Shown here: piece after piece, positions 27,601 through 39,600 of the stretch
Layout: each line of letters starts with the position of its first letter
Position numbering within the stretch: the stretch's first letter is position 1
From: Bemisia tabaci
Taxonomy: Eukaryota; Arthropoda; Insecta; Hemiptera; Aleyrodidae
Length of the DNA: 64,000 bases
Direction of reading: 5' to 3'
Assembly: GCF_918797505.1 (NCBI RefSeq)
Contig: NC_092795.1
Span: 57,138,916 to 57,202,915 of the forward strand
Translations under genes and position numbers: made by a program
Notes under the pieces: generated by a model
Told to the model about the DNA's origin: nothing
What the model saw: only the letters and a program-made list of their open reading frames with translations
Database searches by the model: none

Positions 27601-30600
27601 GGGACGGAAGAGTACCCCAACTCCCGATCAGTGAATCTACGACGGATTCGGTGCGTTTGTGATTGATTGCTAAAAATAGGGAAACTAAATGACTAAAAAT
27701 AAAGCGGATCGATTCATTAAGCATAACCGCTGTTGCGACGTCACATTTGCCGAAAACTTCATACATGATATGCTCGCCGGACTCCTTATTTGAACAGCTT
27801 TTTTGCGGCGAGGGGCGTACTCGCCAAAAGCATGGTGTCTAGAATTTTAGACCAGGCTCATTCCCTGATTTTTCACTGATTTTTAGAAGCTCATTCCCTG
27901 ATGAGAAGCCATAGTTTTCGCCTACTTCCCCGGGATTTTCTGGGGGAAAAGAATGCAACTCTCCGAAGTTCCATAAATGAATATCGATTTTAATTCATCT
28001 TTCAGCGATTTCTTTGGCGCACATTCAAAATTGTAATTCCGATAGCGATCCTGGTGTTTACATTGTCTTTTTATGATTTGAAGCTTCAAATGTGTCATTC
28101 AAGAAGTCAATAATAGCGCTTGGTCAGATTAGATCGCCAAGTTTGAATAAGAAATGATCCCTAAGCGGCGGTAGAAGAAGAGGTTCCCGGTTTCTGGAAC
28201 AGATTCCCTGATTTTCCCTGTAAATTTTCATTCCCTGATGAATCCCGGTTTCTCCCCGTTCCAGACTCCATAGAAAAGTGAAGTTTCGAGAAAACATGAA
28301 AAAACTTGATTTCTTCGACACTAATACTTCTTCTACTCTTATTTCTATTCGAAAAAGTCAACCAATGTGCTACATCTACACATCATCTGTGATGCCATCT
28401 CCTAGTGGAAGGCGATTCCTCATGATAAAAACCATGAAATAAGGCACAAACTATAATTTTTTAATACTGCCATAGAACACGCACGCTGTCAGAATGAAAT
28501 GATATTTCTACAAAAATGCAATACCGAGCGATTGTGTGGAAGAAAGACGTATCCGTCAACATTTTGAAACATTTTATTTCTCGGTCCATCACTTCAGCTC
28601 TCCTTAAGACCAAGGTCTTAATACAGAAGGTGTGTAAATCATTTGCTGATTTTGTCAAACAAAAATATGAAGAATTCTCGAAAGAATGAAGTTTTTTTTT
28701 TTGTGTTTTCTCGAAACGTAACTCGAAGCAGTTAAGCCCTCCTTCAAATAATCCGCTCAATTGATAAAATACCACAACGTAATTTTATTTTTACTTTCTT
28801 TTGATTGGAATTAATCACTCTGCTTCGCCTTTGGATTTAAAGGATATTCGTAATCATCCACGGTAAGAAAAAAAAAATTACACACAGGAGGATTCAAAGT
28901 GCGCCGCCGAGCCGTTTCGGAAATATTCGAGGTTATAGACGGCGCACAGTGGATCGAGTCAATGGAAGAGGTCGGACACAATTTGGAGACTTTAAAAGCT
29001 TATAACTTCGTTCCTACAAAACTTTGAGGTTTCAAGAATGGTCCATTGGTTTTCTCGTGAAATTTTCTTTTAGAAATACTCTTTAAAATTTAAAATGTGA
29101 CGAATTACTTAGAGATCAAAATTTGCAGTGTTAGTAAAAAAAATCATGTCCGAGCTCTCTCGTTGACTCGTTCCAGTGTGCGGCGGGCGTGAATGATCGA
29201 TTATCGATATTTCCCCACTTGAAGCTATGGTAAAGAATCGATTCTTCTTTTCCTAGGTTTAACTGGAGGATCAATTAATATATCGCAAAGCTCGTCACGC
29301 CACTGGGTCCAGTGTGCGGCGGGAACCGGGGCAGCGAGAAGGAGAAACAATCTGGTCCTCTTTCGCTGGAAAGAAAAAAAGAGACCGAAAAAAAGAGAGG
29401 GAAAAAAGTTGTCAAACGAGGAATAAATATTTCGACATTCATCCTCTTCGCGTCTCATAATAAAAAACGAAACATCCTCACCTCAGGGCGACTAGGAAAA
29501 ATCGAACGCTCGAGTATTTACGTGAAATTGGTGTGAACCAAATAAAATGCTAACTCCACGGAATCGGATTAGCGCTGGCTTGACGGCCAAACTTTTATCG
29601 CAACAAAAACGCATGTTGATTGATTGGCGCACTGAAGAAAAAGTGTGGTAACATCTTCTATAAGTCTACTTGATTTTTTACACAAAGATACGAGTACTAT
29701 TTAGTGGCAATGACCAGACTTATTGCAGTATTCACTAGAACTCTGGCGATACTTGCCGGAGTATGGTAAAATGCTACCATTGAGTCTGGTGTTTTTTTAC
29801 CATACTCGGATCATTGTGTAAGAGTATGATAAAATCTGCCATATTTTCTTTCAGTGCGGGTTGTTTGAAGAAGAGCGTAACCACCAAACGCCACTAGTCG
29901 AGGAAACAGGAAAAAACTTAAATTTAACAGCGATTTTTCATATTTCTGTTGGAGAAGATTAACAAACGTTCCACATACTACTAACGGAAATGCCGCTTTC
30001 CGGAGAAAACCCGAGAATAACTCATCTTTTCGACAATTTTGCTACCCTTCCTCCTTGTAACGCTTTGTATAACTCAACCCCGGACCGCCCTTGATAATTC
30101 CGAGATGCTTGACTGTCCCTCCCCAAAGATCTCAAAAATTGTTGAAAGTCGCTGAATAAAATTTGAAGTGTATTTACTAGGAGTGTGACACGTAAAGTCG
30201 AGGAAATGAGGGTGATACATATGTGCTTTTTACTAAAAGAGAGGGTTACGCAACGGGGACACCGACTCCCATCCTCCCTTGTCACGCAGCGTAACGCTGG
30301 CTCATACTGCCTTGCTAAGGCAGAACACCGTATGAGCCTTCAGCCGTTGCCGAATTTTCTGTGATAAAACATGAATATTCAGGGAAATCTGTGAATATTT
30401 TTTCTCCGATTTTTCAGAGAATTTTATTCACCATCAGATCTAAATTTTCTTAAAATTTCAAGAGGAAATATTCATAACCCTTCTCAAAATTTAACATTTT
30501 ACCTGGGTTTTGGTTACTCTCGAATGTTCATACGGCGTTTTTTCATAGCACGACAGCATTAGAGTCCCTTTACACAGAGAGTAAAGACAATGCGAATCCC

Positions 30601-33600
30601 TTTCTGATTGGTTCTCGTATTTTAGGGCTTCACAGTAACACGAACGGGGATAAAGATTATAGTTTCACCAATTGCAAAGATTATAAACTGAAATGGACCG
30701 GGGACTGGGGGTAAGGCAAGGAACAAAACGAATGAGAGAGGGACGGAGACGGGATTTCGGGAATGGGTTGATCAAAGATTACAAAAAACGTCCGATTTGT
30801 GCGATCTTTATCCCCGTTTGTGACATTCATGAGCCGCGTTGTCTCAACTTTTTACTCTCAGTATAGAGGGACTCTATTTCCTCGCAGAGCGTTACGTAAT
30901 TTATGAAGGCTCCCCAGGGAGGGTGGGTCTAAGGCGGGTCCCTCATACTGGGCCGGTGGGGTGGGGGTGGTGGCACCACGTGTTACCATACATGTTGCTT
31001 CGGCTCTGATACCTTATCAATCAAGGCGACGCCGACAGCCGATTGGCGAATTGCACGTGTTGAACTGTGACAAGGAAATAAATTATTCAAAGGTAATTGG
31101 CCCGATCATAGCTTCTAATAAAAGGGGAATACGAGGAAATAAAATAGAGAGCCGGGAACTCGCGAATATCGGGAGCGGCGCGGCCAACCCTCTTGTGATT
31201 CATCGGAATCTCGCATTATCGATTGGAATCAATTTTTAAAGCTCTTTCGCGATATCCGCCTTGGAATAGCGTCATTTGAAAGAGAGCGGAAGCGGTCGGG
31301 CTTCCCAGACAGACAAATGACAATCTTCCCCTTCTGCCTTTTAGTCATAGGTACTTTTAATATCTTCAACTTACACTGGGGGAATTTTCGTCAGCTTATA
31401 GGTGTCTTAAAATAGGGACAACTTAATTTCGCGTCCGCTAGCTGCTGCACTATGGGAAAAAAAAAAAACAAATTGGATCTAGAGTCCAGACTCTTAAAAA
31501 CATCGACAAGAAAAACTACTCTTGATTCAATCAGAATCTAGCTTAAATCAAGAACCAAGCCTTTTAATTTGAGCGGATTTCGTTTTGATTCAAGCAAAAA
31601 TCCGATTGAATCAAGAGTATTTTTTCTTATCAATGTTATTGTTTTCAAGAGTCTGGACTCTAGATCCAATGTGTTTTTTTTTTTCCAGTGTGGATAAAAA
31701 CTAGACGAGACGCAGCGCGGCTGAAGTGGTCAGTGGCGAGTGCCTAGACAGTCAAAACGCCTTCTTTTCCGTGCGTATGCATTACGGACATCCCCGGCGC
31801 CCGAATAGTTATGCATCCAGGAGTTAAAATGAAATTTGTATTGTGTTAATCGCATTTGACATGGACCAAGAGCGCTTTGCTTAGTTATTTCGTTTTTTTC
31901 CCCTTCAAATTTTTCGTTTTTATCACTTTTGGAGACATGTTTGGTCCAAAGCGCTAAGTTTAAAAGAGCTTGTTCTATTTAAAGAGATACCTTTTCAACC
32001 GTTGCTTTGCACATGCGTGCAGTAAACTTGAGGTCTTATCACCCAACTGTCAGATCGTGATTCACATGCACGGGATAAGCGATTAAGTTTGCATTGGGGT
32101 TTTGTGTGCTGTTCTCAACGTCGCAGCCCTCAGTTTTTGCTCTGAAGCTGCTTGGTCGTTTACTAGCGTTGAATTCCTCGCGAAATTGATGTATTTAATT
32201 GGAAATTACGTGATGACCTTGGCTGCGGATCTTTTTTTTTTGTCCGAACCGCGAAGGCACAAAGGACGGACGGACGTACGTATATTTAGACTCTCAGGAG
32301 TGGATTTCTGTTCATGATTCATGTTGGATAAAGAAGCAGAAATAATAGTTCTGCGAAAATAGTCGATGTGCAAAAGTCGATATTATGGAATTAAGGCTTT
32401 AGAAAAAATTAACAGTTGCAGGCACGAAAAAAAGACTAATTGTTAGATCATAGTTCATTTTTAGGACTCGAGGCATGCGATCGCTTGTTGCTGTTTTTTT
32501 TGGCTGTAAAATCCCAACTAGAAAGAGCCCAACGCTATATAGAAACATCCAGTTCACCTCAACTTCGTATTTTCGGCGCTGACACTTACAGGACCATACT
32601 TAAGACATAGGTTTTTCTTTCATAACTTTCTTCTCTCACTAAATGACATTCCTTAAAGATCAATTTTTGGGCAAGCCAAAAACGGTAACAAGAACTCAAC
32701 ATTTTGAAAGCTCTATATCTACATCTTAACTCAAGGACTACCTATCTTAGCTGCAGGGTTTCGGAATTTACATGTTATTTATCGTTTTCATTTATGTTTC
32801 ATCATTTACTTATTTAGTGTATTTTCCGAAGGAAATACACTATTGTTTTAAACTGCCATACATCATTTTTCATTGTACTTTCTTTGATGCTTCCTGTCCT
32901 GTATATGATTTTTCTTTAAATTAAAGAAAAACGATTCTATAGGTACTATGCGATTACTTAGCATTTGCAAAAAAATGTTCTTTGGAGAGAGAAGAAAAAT
33001 TGGAAAAACGAAAGTTTCAGTAACACTACCAACATAAATAGCCACAGCGGGGACATTTCAAACTCCATGGACTGGGACTTGATTTTCTCAGTTTGGATAT
33101 CGATGACAAATACAGGGTGTCTAGTGCTACCCTATCTTTCCAATTCCTTGCTTTTTCAGTGCCTTTTCCTTACTTTTCCGAAAATTCATTTTTTGGAGAT
33201 TTTTAAAAATCCTTGCTTTTTCTTATTTTACATGTATTCGGACTTGGAAAAGTGGAATGATGAAATGACAAAGAAATAAACCGCAAAACACGAGAAATCG
33301 AACCCGGACCTTGCTAAATGGTTTTGTTAGGAAATCACATACCTCCACTCCAAGGCTACGTTCTGGGGTTTGTCACAAAAATCTCGAATTTCCGTACCCT
33401 TTCATCGAAAATTTGTACTTTTTCCGTACTTCTGTACCGACTTTCCAAAATCCGTGCTTCATCAGTGTATCTGTTCTTTTTCCGTGCATTAGACACCCCG
33501 AAATATTTCACACTTGTTTCCTGTTCGTTTAGAATTTTCCAGATTTCGATTAATTGTACGGAGAGGCCAACGGCGCACATTGGATCGAGTCAATCAGAGA

Positions 33601-36600
33601 GGTCGGACAAGAAATTTTTGACTAAAACTGCAAACTTCGATGTTAATTTCGGCGCATTTTGAATTTGAACGGGTGTTTCCAGAGGGAAATTTCACAAGGA
33701 AACCAATGGAGCCATTTTTGGAACCCCAAACTTTTGTAGAAACCGAGTTGTAGGCGTTTAAAATTTCCCAATTTTGTTCGACCTCTCCTATTGACTCGAT
33801 TCACTGTGTGGCATCTTGCTGGCGTGGTGATAAATTCAAAATGAAAGCTTTACTCACTTGGGTCAAATGAGGTGAATGATGCGACGGTGAGGAAGCGAAT
33901 ATATCCAAGGTAGACGAGACCTATGGAGACAGGAACCCAGACTATCGGAATAAGGTACCATGGTGTGACAGTGAGTTGCTCCATGAATTCGGAGCCGAAG
34001 AGCCTCAACTTCCTATCGACTGGTGCCAGAACCCATTCTTTGTACTTGGGCCCCAGCTTCCCGACTTGGCCGAGCATGGGCTTATCCCAGTCCACCAGGC
34101 TCTGTAACAAACGGACACAACTCTTTAACGCAGGCCAGATCTCGCACTTAAATTAAGGACGAGAAGAAAAAATGACGCCCAGTGAAATTGAAAATAATGA
34201 ATCAAATAAGTAACACCAGGGTGTCTGTTAAAACAGGCTGGCTAAAAATCAGTACTTTTTCAGTACATTCCCGAAAAATTCAGTACTTCCTCAACAGAAA
34301 AATTAAGTACTTTTTCAGTACCTTCAATTAGCGAAATTCAGCAAATTTCAAAAAATTTGAATTTCTCGCTCAAGTTGCGACAAAAATGACCCCCCTCCCA
34401 AAAAAAAAGAAAAAAAAAAAAAAGGAAAAGGAAAAATTCCGGACCTACTTGCACAAAGCACAACTACTTCAACAGAAAGAATCATCTCTCAATTACGTAA
34501 GGGTCACTCACGTACGTGCAGCATCTTAAAATAATCAGAAATTCTAGGGTATACATAATTGTGTACAGAGTGGCAACATTTCATGAAAAACAAGAATCTG
34601 GAATTTTCACGTGAAATATTTCATGAAATTTCAGAAATTTATGAAACATTGAAAAATACCATTTTCTATTCATGTTTCGCAAAATCAGGGTGTCTATTTC
34701 ATTTTCATTATAGGAAATCCTGCTTTTTGACTGCTAAATCCTGATTTTTTGCGGAGAAAAACTGGCGAGTGTAACTTCACATAAAAACTCGACTAAAACA
34801 ATCCGATCGGACGGCCGACTTCTCAAATCCTGATGAAAAAGGGATTAAATCCTGATTGACCTTAAATCCTGATAGAATCGAGAAAATCCTGATGCTAGAT
34901 ACCCTGAAAATGTAAAAATTGCGCCTCTTCTGTTTTTGTGGGTTTGAGTGCGGGTTGCATACTCTAGCCTGTGAATAATATGAAATATTTCACAGCCTCG
35001 TGAACTTTCATGAAATATTTCACTGAAATTTCCAAAATTTCATTTCATTTCTTTCTTACGTTTCATGCCGCCCTGATTGTGTGCTCATACACTTTTTACA
35101 AATCGGGGGGGGGGGGAGATAGATTTAAGAAAAGAACCCGTCTTTAAATTACGTAAGGGTTATACGTTCAACAGGGTGAGTCTGAGTTGAGGTATTCATC
35201 TTCGTTAGACCGCGGCCGTACCCGTGTCCCGAGGGTAGGTAGGGGTAGGGGTCACGGGCGACGGGAGGCGAAGGGGTGTTTGAGGGTCGTTCTCCTTACG
35301 TAATAATCTCGCGCTGTCTTACTCGAGTTCGAATCACATTTTTCCTTCTTTTGTTTTTCTCTCGTCTTGCGCGGTCAAACGAGCTTTTTCATCAGCTCTT
35401 CAAAAGGAAGAAGTCCGTCTTTTTTCAAACCGAAGTATGAGAACCTTGACTGTTGCTTCTCGTTTGACTTTCCGCGCAGTGGCGTCGCGTGTTTTGCGAT
35501 GTTTCGATTGATCTTCCATTTAAACCTATGGAAAAGGATCGATGAATAGGTGTTTGTAACGAACATTTTAATAATCGATTCTTTACCATAGCTACAAATG
35601 GGGAAATATCGATAATAATAATCGATCATTCACGCTTCACCACTGTTTCCGCGACGGTGCGTCGTCTCCCGGACGAAGGAACGAAACTACATTTCAATGA
35701 TGCCAAATTCCTCGCAAATTGCATTTTTACTTGGAAAACAGTAGATATTTTAAATTGAAAATTTCACTGATTTATTTCATGGTCTCGTGCAATATTTTCT
35801 GACAAATTCTGGAAAAAAATGCAAACGAACATTTTCGTAGAAAATTGAAATTTTTTAGTCAATTTTTCAACCTTGAAGTGCAGTTACGTTCCTTCGTCGA
35901 AAAGCATAATTGGCGGAGGGAACAGAACGGTTGTGAGGCCAAGGATTACCGTTCTTACTTTAATTTTAGATCTGTAGAAATGACTTTATCGAGTCTTTAT
36001 TGCGGCGAATCAAGAAACTATTGATGAGTAAGATGTTACGTCAGGTTACTGAAAGGATTGAAAAGGAAGAGTTCGTGAGAGCTGCCTCACTAATAGGTGC
36101 TAATGGGAGTTGATGTCATTGAGCCGACACAGATGATATGAAAATCACTCTATTTGATCGATATTCGACAATTACCCACTGCAGAACAGATAAGGATTAC
36201 AAAGCAAGAACTTGGCGTGATTTTAACGGAAAATATGGATTTGATCGACATATAATGATACAAAAGCGGGGCCGATCGACAGTGATTCGATCGTCAATTA
36301 TTATTGACAAGAAAATCGGTGTCGGTTCGATCGATATGAATCCGTCGAAAAACAAAAACGCTTGAACCAATCGACGCGATTTGATCATTAGTCGATCGAA
36401 AAAAAAACCTGGTGTCGATTCGGTCGACATGAATTCATCGGAAATCAAAAACGTAAACCAACAGACGGCAACTTGATCGACCCCGATTTGAAGGATTCAC
36501 GGATTTGTCGATGGATTCACGTTTGTGTTTGAATCGCCTCCATCGGTTGACGTTTCTGTTTTTCGATCGATTCATGTCGATCGAATCTATGCCCTCCGAA

Positions 36601-39600
36601 TTAAAGGAGGTTCCTCCTCAAGTGAGCCGACGCTACACTGAAAAAAAAGATTGGTAGAATTTACCATTCCTTCACGCTGTATTTCACACAGCGTTAATTC
36701 AGAGTCAATTCTGCCAGAAAAAAGGTAAACGTTACTATAAACTGGTACAGATCACCATTCCTCTGGCAGAATCGACTTTGAATTCACGCTGTGTAAAGTA
36801 CAGCGTGGAGGAATGGTAAATTCTACCAATCTTTTTTTCAGTGTACATGCGATTAGAGCGCGAGGGTACCAGAATTGCCAGAATCAAAAAATGACGCACT
36901 GACTGGGAGAGAAAATTAATTTTGAAGCGACGGAACATTGGATAGTCGCAATAAGATCCTAATCCGCGGGAGCTATTACTCCAGAGCGATAAAAAGTGAC
37001 CGCAGTAAAAATTCAGATGAGTTCATAAAGATTCTTAAAACCCCAACAGCATAAAAAACGACGGGTAATTCCTCAGTACAGAGTCTCTCAAATCTCAACA
37101 TACAAAATGACTGCTCAAAGATAATCTGCAGCTCCCATGCATCACTCCCTACTCAGCGCCATCATTTTCGTTAGCATGTGAGTGCACGCGTATATACTTA
37201 CAAAACATTCAATATTTGAATTAACTTAATTACAACATTGACATAATTGAGCATCTCGTGACCTCACGAAAATAATATGAGGCATGTTTTTAAAGTTGAC
37301 AGGCCGAAATAGTGACCGAAGATGGAACAGATCGTATTCGATAGTAGCTCGATGTATCGTTTGGTTCAAAACAATAGAACATAACCTCAAACGAAAATTG
37401 AAGGATGGAAAAGCTGAAAATGAGAAAATTCCTAACAATTTCACTTTACATAGCCATTTTGAACTCATAGGATTCAAAAATCTATCACAAAAAACCGTTT
37501 CCTCAGAATACTCAATTGACTTCTGAGGCTCGGTTTACATGTTCAACCAATCGATATCGATACAATCTCACCTGTTTGATGTATCGAATACGATCTGTAC
37601 AACGCACCTGGCACAATGCGCATTAAATCTGGGAGGACCCCCCCCCCCCCCCCCCAGAGTAAGAAATAAATTTGAGTATCTTGTAAACCCGATAAATGCG
37701 ATATCATCACGCGCATCTCTGGAGTGAAGTATTGAAAAAATGGAGGACACGACCAACTCGAACGGAATTCGGAGAGGACACTTAATATTGTTAGACAGGA
37801 GGTTCACTCCCCACTTTTTGTCAACTACTTATCTAATAATTGATACGAGTAATGATCGAACCGAATCACGAAGCGACGCACACTGAACCGAGTCAATTAG
37901 AGAGGTCGGATATGAAAGTTTTGACCAAAACTGCAAATTTTGGTGTTTATTTCGTCACATTTTAAATTTCCAGGAGTGCTCTGAAAAGAAAATTTTACGA
38001 GGAAACCGATGGGACCACTTTCAGGACCTCAAAGTTTAGTGTAAACGGAGTTATAAGCGTTTAGAGTTTCCAAATTTTGTCCGACCTCTCCAATTGACTC
38101 GATCCACTGTGCGACGCGACAGGGCGCGTGTACTCATGTTCGCTGTCCCCGCTGTTGCTACTTCGAGCACGAGCTAGCTTCAAAATCAGAAACGCTCGAC
38201 TCACAATCAGCCACATACTACATCTGGTATAGAGAGGCTCAACATTTCCCAAGGGGTGGAACCCGCCGAAAACAGGGTAGAGAATATTTTCTGATAAAAG
38301 AAGGTTGGTGGAAAGTTAAAAAAAAGGCCCTACGAGGCTCTGCGAGACTTCCTGGAAAATTGCTTGACGAGGCCCAAAAAATCTGCTGAACGAAGCTCCT
38401 GCAACGCCTTCTTGGCTGAAATTTGGGCGGCGCACAGAGGATCGAGTCAATAGGAGAGGTCGGACATGAAATTTTTGACCAACTCAGCAAATTTTGATAT
38501 TTAATTCGTCACATTTAAGTTTTGAGGGGGATATATAAAGGAAAATTTCACGAGAAAACCGATGGACTCACTTTCAGAACCTCAACATTTTGTACGAACG
38601 AAGTTGTAAGCTTTTCAAGTTTCCAAATGTTGTCCGACGACCTCTCCTATTAACTCCACCCACTGTGCACGGCACCCAATGGCAGGACTTGACTTCACGG
38701 CAAAATATGCCACTTCCCAAACTTCTTAAAAGTGAACGTGAAGAAAAAGAAAAGAAGAGGTCTCGTCCGCTTTTGAAAATCACCTTACGGCTCGAGAATC
38801 ACTTCATCTTTGCCACGGCCGATCGCTACATCTGGAAATTTCTGCACCTCGAACTTCAGCAATTCGAAAAAACCCTTGGAAAAAGTCTGTTTTCTTCGAT
38901 AAAATATTTCCGGCTAAACGCTCTGTTTTCCCAGCAAAGAGGACCGTCGAAAGGCCGCGTGCAACCCTGTTTCATGCGTCCAATTCAGTTTTGTAAACCA
39001 TGTCCGTTCATCATTGGTTAAGTTACGTAACGGGGCCAGATTCCGGCGTGAAGAAAAAAAAGGAAACTGAAATTGAGCAACCTTCCGCACAGCATTGTGG
39101 GTCTTGGGCCGCGCTTAGACCGCAACTTCAGTCTCCGATACAAAAAAAAAACCGTCATGTGGAATCGCCGAAGTCTCGATGTGCGCGATCCCAGCACCGA
39201 GCGGCGAGCTTAAATTTCACCGAGGATCGAATTACTCAATAATACAGCCTTTTTCCAGCTCTTGATTCGTGAGCGCTTGACCTCGCTTAAAATCCCAATC
39301 CGCGCCCGGAGCTCACTCTGCCGTGCTAAGGAAGAACGCCGTATGAACCTTCAGGCGTTGCCAAATTTCCTTTGATAAAATACGAATTTCCTGGGAAACT
39401 GATGAATATTTTTCTTCCAATTTCTCAGATAATTTGTCTCGCAATTCCACTGAAAAGTCCTGAAAATTTCAAGGGAAAATATTCATAACTTTCCTCAAAA
39501 ATGAACATTTTATCGATGGAAATTTGGCAGCCCTCGAATGCTAATACAGCGTTTTTCTTCAGCACGGCAGAACTGAGCCTCTGCGTCTTGTTCCACGCAC

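Larger units (their letters stand above)
30008..30917. mobile_element. ACGTAA-terminus repeat, copy 2, broken by two smaller elements
   Basis: The left part (30008-30290) is homologous to 50390-50607 plus 53812-53880: CCTTGTAACGCTTTGTA, TGAATAAAATTTGAA, AGAGAGGGTTACG. The right terminus AGAGCGTTACGTAATTTATG is at 30887-30906. Elements at 30307-30556 and 30560-30876 separate the two parts. Around 30206-30213 it preserves the uninterrupted equivalent of the hAT insertion site at 50600. Confidence 0.5.

Noticed and set aside
38590..39021. 143-residue plus-strand frame
   Set aside because: It starts inside a GCGCAC-family element and continues into unrelated intron. No domain is recognisable.
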